Of a stretch of 64,000 bases of DNA, positions 57,136 through 64,000 are shown in pieces (within the stretch, counting starts at the first letter, position 1; the number at the start of each line of letters is the position of its first letter). The position numbers were made by a program, and so were the translations under genes. The DNA is from Terfezia claveryi (Eukaryota > Ascomycota > Pezizomycetes > Pezizales > Pezizaceae). A model generated the notes under the pieces. That model ran no database searches, was not told the origin of the DNA, and saw only the letters and a program-made list of their open reading frames with translations. The stretch is taken from assembly GCA_015179025.1 (NCBI GenBank), contig WHUX01000081.1, positions 124,001 to 188,000 of the forward strand. Reading direction: 5' to 3'.

Positions 57136-58177
57136 AGCAGAATATTGAGATGTATGGGGACATGCGCATCTCATTAGCTGATGTATGGAATCACGATCGA
57201 TATCGATCTATCCTCCCTTAGAGCGGTCGGTGTCGAGACTATCGATCTATTATACCTATTAGTATTATATAAATATTTCCAAAGACTAGTATTCTGACTA
57301 CCATCAACCATTGTTCGTTCCGTTCACGAAAGCAATCCCAATGAAGATATTTGTCGTAAATTCAATTTGTTTGTCCACAATTATGGGAGAAAGTCTCATC
57401 CTACCACACACGCAAACGTGATAACTTATGTCTCCCTCTGCCTGTTCGATGTGTGTAAGAATCTGTAGTCTCCCAAGCTACGCTGACACATTAAACGACT
57501 GTATTCAGTGAACCAATAACTCATCGCTAACTTGAATCACACTTATACGTTAGTCAACCACAGTCACCGACATTCCGAATGAGAGATATATATGTTCTGG
57601 TCCGTTCCAGGTTTCAGTCCATACCGGTAAGGACTGGGCCATTGCTAGATTGCCAGGCCGTTCCGGGATGGCATATATGTGCACTCAGCGATGAACGAAG
57701 GCAAATTGAATGGAAACTGAGTCTATTATATTTTATACATAACAAAAGCTCAAACTTCACCACGAGTAATTTCATGATACCTCTCGTACATAGTACTATA
57801 GGTCTAGTTCTTTTCTACATGCAGCAAAGTATCACGAACATGTTACATCATGCTCCAAAGCCACTTGTTTCCCATCATTATTTTCCTTCCATCGCGGATT
57901 GTTTGCTGGAAACTCGCCTTGACTTATACTTCATATACGCCGTTACGTCGGCCGTTGACGGTCCTGCGCACCTTGAAAGTAGAATTACTGGAAAAGGGAA
58001 TTTGACATCGTGCTTCAGTATCTCTATATAAGGTTCTTGTTCTTCTACAGACACATGATCTCTCATTCATAGCTTTCATACAATCCAGTTTTCTCCCCAC
58101 AGTGAGGTTGGGTTGAGTCTTTATTCTTCGTGTCCTTTAATTCATAGTGCATCAGTACGCTAACACACACATATATA
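57136..58177. other. Intergenic region before the transposon
   Basis: No gene that I can support. It contains repeated CGATCGATATCGATC-type palindromes near 57193-57208. The last four bases, TATA (58174-58177), are the left target duplication of the transposon. Confidence 0.5.
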
Positions 58178-58238
58178 TGTTCTGGGCCTCCCGCGGGCAT
58201 CGGCCGCCCGTGGGCAGCACATGCCGCCCGCGGGCAAT
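58178..58238 (+). repeat. Left terminal inverted repeat
   Basis: Starts TGTTCTGGGCCTCCCGCGGG and ends CCCGCGGGCAAT. It matches the complement of 60701-60761 with about four mismatches and no gaps. Confidence 0.9.
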
Positions 58239-58281
58239 TAATTTAATTACTGAATTCGGTAAATAAATCTGATGTGAGAAT

Positions 58282-58363
58282 CTTATGTGAGATGCCCCAT
58301 AGTGCTTATGTGAAATTCCCGATAGCGCTTATGTTTGTGAAACTCGCAATAGACCTTATGTGA
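58282..58363 (+). repeat. Subterminal CTTATGTGA repeats
   Basis: CTTATGTGA occurs at 58282-58290, 58305-58313 and 58355-58363, with an interrupted copy (CTTATGTTTGTGA) at 58328-58340. Spacing is about 23-27 bases. They sit between the left TIR and the transposase promoter, where transposase-binding sites are often found. Confidence 0.6.
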
Positions 58364-58558
58364 GATAATAGGTCCGACATAAGATATTAATGCAGTTTGG
58401 CGATGTGTAGGACCGTATTCACAGTTTAAAAGCCGAGCTGAGATCCAGTATTGTGAGATTTATTCATTCCGCAATATCAATACATCGCAATATCAATACC
58501 TCACAATACCTGCCGTTGGTTTTCTACCAGTTTATCTACTCTGCCATTTATTTTCAAT

Positions 58559-60551
58559 ATGTCCGCAAGTCAATCTTCAGGCTCCCGAGTGCCAGCTGTA
58601 CCCGCTAGAGTTCCAGACCTCCAACCCGTGGAACCTTTTACCGATGGAACACAAGAAGCATTTCATCAGTACCTCCGTGATACTCCACATCGCTTACGAT
58701 TTGATGATATTCGCTATGATCAATATAAGCAATGGCTTTTACAAGCTCAAGATTCAGACTGTGACAATAGTCCAAAACTAAGCAGAAATGAACAGAAAGC
58801 TCACTCTCAAGTCCTACAAAAGTTTTACTTGGATGCGGATGAAAAACTTTGTTATAGAAGCGATGGAAGAGGGCTTCGAGTTCTTTGTGACTGGCAACTG
58901 TTTGGAGTAATCTCTAATACGCATTCTGCAATTCCACATGGAGGTCAAGAAAAGACATTCAATATTATTATGGAACAATATTATGGAATAATTCGGCCAG
59001 AAGTACGTTGGCTACTAAAGCACTGTAAGGTATAAAAAGACCAAGTCCCTTCTCTTATAGATGATAAACTTGAAAAATACTAAAAATTATAGGTATGCGG
59101 GCTCAATCGTCCAAATCGAACAAGACCACCACTTTAGCCAATTGTTGTTAATAGATTATTTGAATGAGTTCAAGTTGATCTAATTGATATGCGACATGAG
59201 CCAGATGGGCAATATAAATGGATCTGCCATATGAAAGATCACTATAGTAAGTGGTGTTATCTTGCACCCTTAGAAGATAAAACAGTAAGTTTAAAATCAA
59301 TTAATATAAGTAGTATAATACTAATATGTTTAGGCTGAATCTGTTGCATCTGCCATGACAGTATGGATCCAGCTCTATGGTCCACCAGAAATCCTACAGT
59401 CAGATAATGGTGGGGAATTTAAGGGTGCAGTTAAGCGCTTATTACGAGCTTGGGGTATTAAAATTAAGCATGGAAAGCCTCGTACACCTCAAGTTCAAGG
59501 GCTTGTTGAGCAGGCAAATGGAGTTGTACAATCTCGACTAGCAAAATGGAAGACTGAGTGGGCCAACACAGCATGGGATACAGCACTTCCACATATTGCA
59601 TTGGGTATTAATCGAACAAAACATTCTGCAACACTCAAGACACCTTATGAGATTGTCTTTGGCCGACCCTATCTACATCAAGCTCATCTTCCATTGGATG
59701 AATGGGATACTGCAGAACTGGAGCAAGAGAAGGATTCAGAGGAAGAAGATCTAGATGATGGCTGGAATGAGGAAGAGGATGCTGAGTTTATTGCTACTTT
59801 TAATCCTACGGTTATAGACCAAATTGCAGCTAGTTCTACACTTCGAGAACAGGTAAATATTGCTCTACAGCAGCGTGGTCAAGTGGTTCGAAATCGAATG
59901 GCAGAACGTTATAATAAATGCCATGCAGTTCATATTTTTACCATAGGTGAAATGGTCAGTGTAGGAATTCCAAGAGAAGACCGGGCTAAAACCGATAATA
60001 AAAGGTTATATGCAAAAGTCATTGCAAAACCACAGCCTGAACGCCACCAATTGTTAACTAAGTATGGCGTACTTGTTAATCTTTATCCAACTAAGGACCT
60101 CCAGCCAGCAACAGATCTCATGGGCTTGGAAGATGAAATTATCGATACTCCAGCTACTCGAGAGATCATAATTACCTTAGCCAATGCTACTCGGAAGGCA
60201 TCTACTACAATTCGAGTTTCAGTCTCTTGTACTTGCAAAAAGTCCTGTGCCAACCGCCGCTGCCGATGCTACAAAAATGGCCTGAAATGTTCCATCTATT
60301 GCTATACTAAAGCAGGAGCGGATCATGACTGTGGTAATCTTTCAGCTATAGCTGAGCGAACTCAAATTGGGCTATTGGATAATAACCCAGCGGAGGACCT
60401 GGAGGATGACTTAGTGGAGGACCCAGCGGAGAACCCTGAGGAGGACCCAGAGGAGGACCTGGAGGAAATCCCAATTGACCCAGAGCTAGATGCAGCTGTT
60501 ACACCTTCCACTGCTTTTTCTGGCCGATACCGCCTACACCGGGGTCAGTGA
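58559..60551 (+). pseudogene. Ginger-type integrase/transposase, one in-frame TAG
   Basis: Three exons, 58559-59029, 59093-59284 and 59334-60551, all phase 0, would encode 626 aa. Domains in order: an HHCC zinc finger (H in NTHSAIPHGG, C-x2-C in HCKVC at the first splice), an integrase core with the DDE triad (VDLIDM, QSDNGGEF, GLVEQANG), a chromatin- or DNA-binding-like region, and a C-terminal Cys-rich block (CTCKKSCANRRCRC...LKCSIYC) like a CXC/TSO1 domain, then an acidic repeat tail (EDLEDD...EDPEEDPEED). Codon 172 is TAG (59135-59137), where Lys (AAG) or another residue would be expected. Skipping it by using the later acceptor would lose the zinc Cys pair. So the copy is probably inactive, although every other motif is intact. 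Confidence 0.8.
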
Positions 60552-60700
60552 TATTTTTTTTATTATATTAATACTTATTACTTGTATGTGTGTTGATAGT
60601 CTAGTTTGTATATATTTTTGATATAGTTCTAGTTAGGTATATTGTTGATAAATTCAAGTGCGCGTTATGTACCAAATCCAGTTATTAAATACTTATGTAT

Positions 60701-60761
60701 ATTGCCCGCGGGAGGCATGTGCTGCCCGCGGGCGGCCGATGCCCGCGAGCGGCCCAGAACA
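60701..60761 (-). repeat. Right terminal inverted repeat
   Basis: Starts ATTGCCCGCGGGAGGCATG and ends GGCCCAGAACA; the complement of the left TIR. Confidence 0.9.
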
Positions 60762-61577
60762 TATACGCTATATCTTCGTATACCTATACGTATGTACATA
60801 CAGACCCTTATAGGTGAAGTCTCTCTTCGTTGACCACTATCTATCTTATCCGCTCGCTAGTGTTGCTGCCCATAACCTTTGTTATCCCAATAATGGTATG
60901 TCTTGAGATGAGAGGTTTTTAATAGCAACACTAACAGCGAATAGACAGATGAATGGCCACTAAGGGACACTTCACCTGACTAGTATTTTTGATGAGTATG
61001 TCTGTAGGACAGTGCGAATGTATAAGTGAGTACGTAGATATGAGTATATGAATATATGAGTGTATGAGAAATCTCCTTGCTTCTCCACCTCTCTGAGACG
61101 CAACATGAAGAGCTCTATATATAAGTACATGAAAGGGATAATGCTAACGAGTATTGGTAGGAAGCAGTATGTACTGGAGTTACGTGAGTATGTCATTGCG
61201 ATAATGTCACAATAATGTAACGTATGACATGAGTGGCATGTACTGGTGCCAACCAGACTATAAAAGTATATAAAATAGGTCAATTCCTCTTCCTTTTAAT
61301 ACAATAATTCGGAAAAATATTATATACATATACTGTACATATATTAAACAAGCGACCCCCAATCCCAACCAATTTCACCAGACTACTTAGAGGTAGTCAA
61401 AAACACCACAGTTACCCTCACCAAAAGAGTATCACACGCGCCTACGTCCCATGAATCCTCTATATATGTGATATATTTCTTTACACCCAATTCCCCCCAA
61501 AAAATAAACAAAAACGCCTTTTAAAAAAACGAGTTGGTCCATTTCCTCCCATAACCACCTCCACCTTCCCCACAGTT
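60762..61577. other. Intergenic region after the transposon
   Basis: No gene. It holds the right TATA duplication, and a GTGCCAACCAGACTA motif (61246-61260) that belongs to the short insertion family but shows no flanking direct repeat, plus CACCAGACTA near 61378. The 3' UTR of GUF1 occupies the end. Confidence 0.5.
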
Positions 61578-63947
61578 CTAGGTCCCATCTTTCTTCAAGA
61601 ACCCATGGAATGCTTTACTATCAATGCTCACCATACCAATAGCTATACCACACAGATACCATCAATAGTCAGCCCTAATCCACCCAGTTACGTAAATAAG
61701 TATATAACATCCCACATACCTTTCATCTGCAACTTCTTCTTGCCCTGCTTCTGCTTCTCTAACAACTTCATCCTCCTGGTCGGATCCCCACCATACAACT
61801 TTGCTGTCACATCTTTCCTAACCGCCTTGACCGTCTCCCTCGCGACAACCCTCTTTCCCACACAAGCCTGAATCACAACCTCAAACAACTGCCTATCGAC
61901 AAACTCCCTAAACTTTTCGACCCACGCCCTTCCTTGCCTGACCACCTGGCTCTTGTGCATCACCTGCGCCACCGCGTCCACGGGGACCTTATTCACCAGC
62001 AACTGTAGCTTCACGACATCAGAGACTTGGTATCCCGCGTCCTCGTAATCCAAACTCGCATAGCCCTTCGTCAAGCTCTTCAATTTGCCAAAAAAGTCAT
62101 CGACGAGATTTGCCAGCGGAAGTTTATATTTTAGAATGACCTGGGCTTTAGTAAAAAACTCTAATGCTACTTGTTCCCCTCTACTTCCCTCGCAAAGCTC
62201 GATTGTCTTGCCTAGATACTCTTCTGGGACTGTGATAGTCGCGAGGACAATGGGTTCTTCGTAGCGGAAGATTTTGTTGTAGTCAATATCGTCCGTGGGA
62301 AATTCAGCGGGGTTTCGGATGATTTTGGTGCTGCCGTCTTTGTATACGATGCGGTAGGGGACGGACGGGGCCGTGATGATTAGGGAGCCGCCATGTTCTT
62401 GACGGAGGCGGTCTTGGAAGACGGAGCAGTGCAGGGTTCCGAGAAAGCCGAGACGCCAACCTTGTCCGAGGGCGTGGGAGGAGTCTTTGGTAAGGGTGAT
62501 GGAGCGGTCGTTGATGACTAATTGGTTTATACTTTACACCCCCTAGAGTATTAGCGAAAAATGTATGGGGTGCATACATAGTTACCCTGAACATCTGTCG
62601 GGTGGGGAGCATACCTATCATCCAAATGCGTAAACTCACTCTGATCTACTGGAAACGCCCCAACAAACACCATCGGCTGCGGCTCCTCAAACCCGGGCAA
62701 GGGAGTAACCACCTTCTCCATACCCACACTTGTAAACGTATCCCCAACCTTCGCCTCCTTACTAACCTTCATCCCCGGGTTAAAAAAAACATACCCCACT
62801 TGCCCTGCGCGGAGGCTGCTCGTTGCCGTCTCATGCGGGTGCATAATCCCCACTTCTCCAACGATATACTTCTTCCCCGTGGCGAACGACACGATGTGGT
62901 CGCCTGGCTTGACGGTTCCGTCGAAGATGCGCACGAGCAGGATCACGCCCCTGTAGTTGTCGTACCAGGAGTCGACTAGCAGGAATTTAAGCGGGGCAGT
63001 GTGGTCGCCAATTGGCGGAGGGATGTTTTTGATGACGGAGGGAAGGATGGATTCGATGTTGGAGCCGGATTTGGCGGAGACGAAGAGAGCAGTGGATGGG
63101 TCGAGCTCGAAGGAGGAGGTTATTTGGGAGAGGGTGCGTTGGGAGTCGGCGTGGGGAAGGTCGATTTTGTTGATGACAGGAATGAGGGTGAGACCTTGCG
63201 CGAAGGCAAGGTAGAAATTTGCGACGGTTTGGGCTGTAGGATAAACGTGTCAGCATTGTGGGAGAGATGGAAATGTAGCTCCGTGATGATAATCATTTGC
63301 GCACCTTGAACTCCTTGTGATGCCTATCCCCCAGCCTCACATCAGCTTCCCAATTTCTCATCCTTCCTAGGGAGGGGACTTACATCAACTAACAATAGCG
63401 CTCCCCCACAGCTCGCATAACTCCTACTAACCTCCGCTCTGAAATCCACATGCCCCGGTGTATCCACCAAATGAATCAAGTAATCCTCTCCCTCCCAATT
63501 ATACAACATCGTACATGTCTGCGCCTTCACCGTGATACCCCGTTCCCTTTCGACATCGAGTTTGTCTAAAATCTGCTTTGCGCCGGCGCCGGCAGCTATG
63601 GTGCCGGTGTGCTCGAGGAGGCGGTCGGAGAGGGTCGATTTCCCGTGGTCAACGTGCGCGACGATGCAGAAGTTGCGGAAGCGGGAGAGAGGGATAGAGG
63701 AAATCCGGGATTCGAGGGTGGGAGGGATACGCGGGTTGGTGCCACCTTGTGAGGCATGGACGGGGGTACTGGTGGCGAAGGGCCGGGCAGACGAGGTGGT
63801 GGTGTAGATGGAGGTCGCTTTGGTGGTTGTGGTGGGGTGAGTAGTGGTGGCTGCGAGTGGGCGCGGGAGATTAGTAGATAGTGAGAGCTGTCTCAGTAAC
63901 TGACGGGAGGAAGATAGTGATGCTGATGGCAGTGTCAGAGGGGGCAT
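61578..63947 (-). CDS. GUF1: GUF1, mitochondrial EF4/LepA GTPase
   Basis: Mitochondrial back-translocase of the ribosome. Five exons, 63384-63947, 63305-63323, 62615-63233, 61720-62531 and 61578-61642, sum to 2079 bases (692 aa). Exon 2 is a 19-base microexon that restores the VDASQGVQAQTVANF motif. The first about 75 residues (many Thr, Ser, Arg, no acidic residues) are a mitochondrial presequence. GTP-binding motifs are AHVDHGKST (97-105), [17 protein letters not shown] and NKIDLPHAD. The EF4-specific C-terminal domain follows ([36 protein letters not shown]). The last exon adds [18 protein letters not shown]. All catalytic and domain features are intact. Confidence 0.95.
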
Positions 63948-64000
63948 CTGTATGCGATAGTTAACGGGTGGCCGAGACTGTGCCGAAAGAGCGAGCCTCC

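Larger units (their letters stand above)
58178..60761 (+). mobile_element. Complete Ginger-like DNA transposon, 2584 bp
   Basis: Bounded by inverted repeats of 61 bases (58178-58238 and 60701-60761) that differ at about four positions by eye. The ends are TGTTCTGGGCC...GGCCCAGAACA, so TGT...ACA. The element sits between two TATA tetramers (58174-58177 and 60762-60765), a 4-bp target duplication (TATA is palindromic and AT-rich, so it is weak evidence alone). The arms contain three CCCGCGGGC-type palindromes. Inside is one spliced integrase gene related to Gypsy integrases and no reverse transcriptase, protease, gag or LTRs. That combination (cut-and-paste TIR element with a retroviral-type integrase) defines Ginger transposons. 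Copies of CTTATGTGA lie between the left TIR and the start codon. Confidence 0.85.

Noticed and set aside
58178..60761. LTR retrotransposon explanation for the 58-61 kb element
   Set aside because: The ends are inverted, not direct, and there is no reverse transcriptase, protease or gag sequence.
1..64000. CRISPR array, bacterial operons, phage or plasmid genes
   Set aside because: No regularly spaced repeats of the CRISPR kind; all genes are eukaryotic with introns.

Overview
This window is nuclear DNA of a filamentous ascomycete (Pezizomycotina). Evidence for this: genes carry short introns (about 45-110 bases) with GTATGT/GTAAGT-type donors and CTAAT/CTGAC-like branch sites; the proteins are fungal in type (PBN1, RSM22, HOG1, TPS1, GUF1, TTI2); and there is a nuclear tRNA gene with a small anticodon-loop intron. 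The long AT-rich intergenic stretches would suit an early-diverging lineage such as the Pezizomycetes, but that is only a guess. All splice junctions below were worked out by hand from reading frame and junction consensus. Where the exon sums are multiples of three, I say so or give the protein length.

Layout. 0-11 kb: a weak hypothetical ORF, then PBN1 (GPI mannosyltransferase I subunit) facing RSM22 (mitoribosomal methyltransferase-like protein). 11-24 kb: a Mis18-domain protein with a long acidic tail, a decayed CWC27 cyclophilin, the MAP kinase HOG1 (six exons), a long non-coding stretch, a doubtful small gene and a small C-terminally anchored membrane protein. 24-34 kb: mostly intergenic, holding a cluster of very short mobile-element insertions, a MITE-like repeat, an intron-containing tRNA-Thr(CGT) with a decayed copy beside it, and TTI2. 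34-43 kb: dense housekeeping block with MRPS17 (uS17m), a SAP1-like MIT/AAA ATPase, TPS1 (trehalose-6-phosphate synthase) and a HIRIP3-like histone chaperone. 43-50 kb: a possible tiny three-exon gene ending in a CaaX box, repeats, and a large Ala/Lys/Pro/Thr-rich disordered protein. 50-58 kb: URI1/BUD27, a TFB3/MAT1 pseudogene head-to-head with it, a WKF-domain nucleolar-type protein and a phytanoyl-CoA dioxygenase-like enzyme. 58-61 kb: a complete Ginger-like DNA transposon. 61.6-64 kb: GUF1 (mitochondrial EF4/LepA).

How the genes relate. There is no pathway cluster or operon. Themes recur: mitochondrial translation (RSM22, MRPS17, GUF1), stress response (HOG1 and TPS1, whose product trehalose is a stress protectant), chromatin and kinase assembly (Mis18-like, HIRIP3-like, TTI2) and RNA polymerase II assembly (URI1). 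Two essential-type genes occur here only as broken copies (CWC27 and TFB3), so intact paralogues are expected elsewhere in the genome.

Most notable: (1) a 2.58-kb Ginger-type transposon with 61-bp inverted ends (TGT...ACA), a TATA target duplication, an HHCC zinc finger plus DDE integrase and a C-terminal Cys-rich CXC-like domain, carrying one in-frame TAG; (2) a family of 22-54-bp insertions built on TAGTCTGG...CCAGACTA, several flanked by perfect 8-9-bp direct repeats; (3) the TFB3 and CWC27 pseudogenes; (4) a candidate short CaaX-terminated peptide gene.
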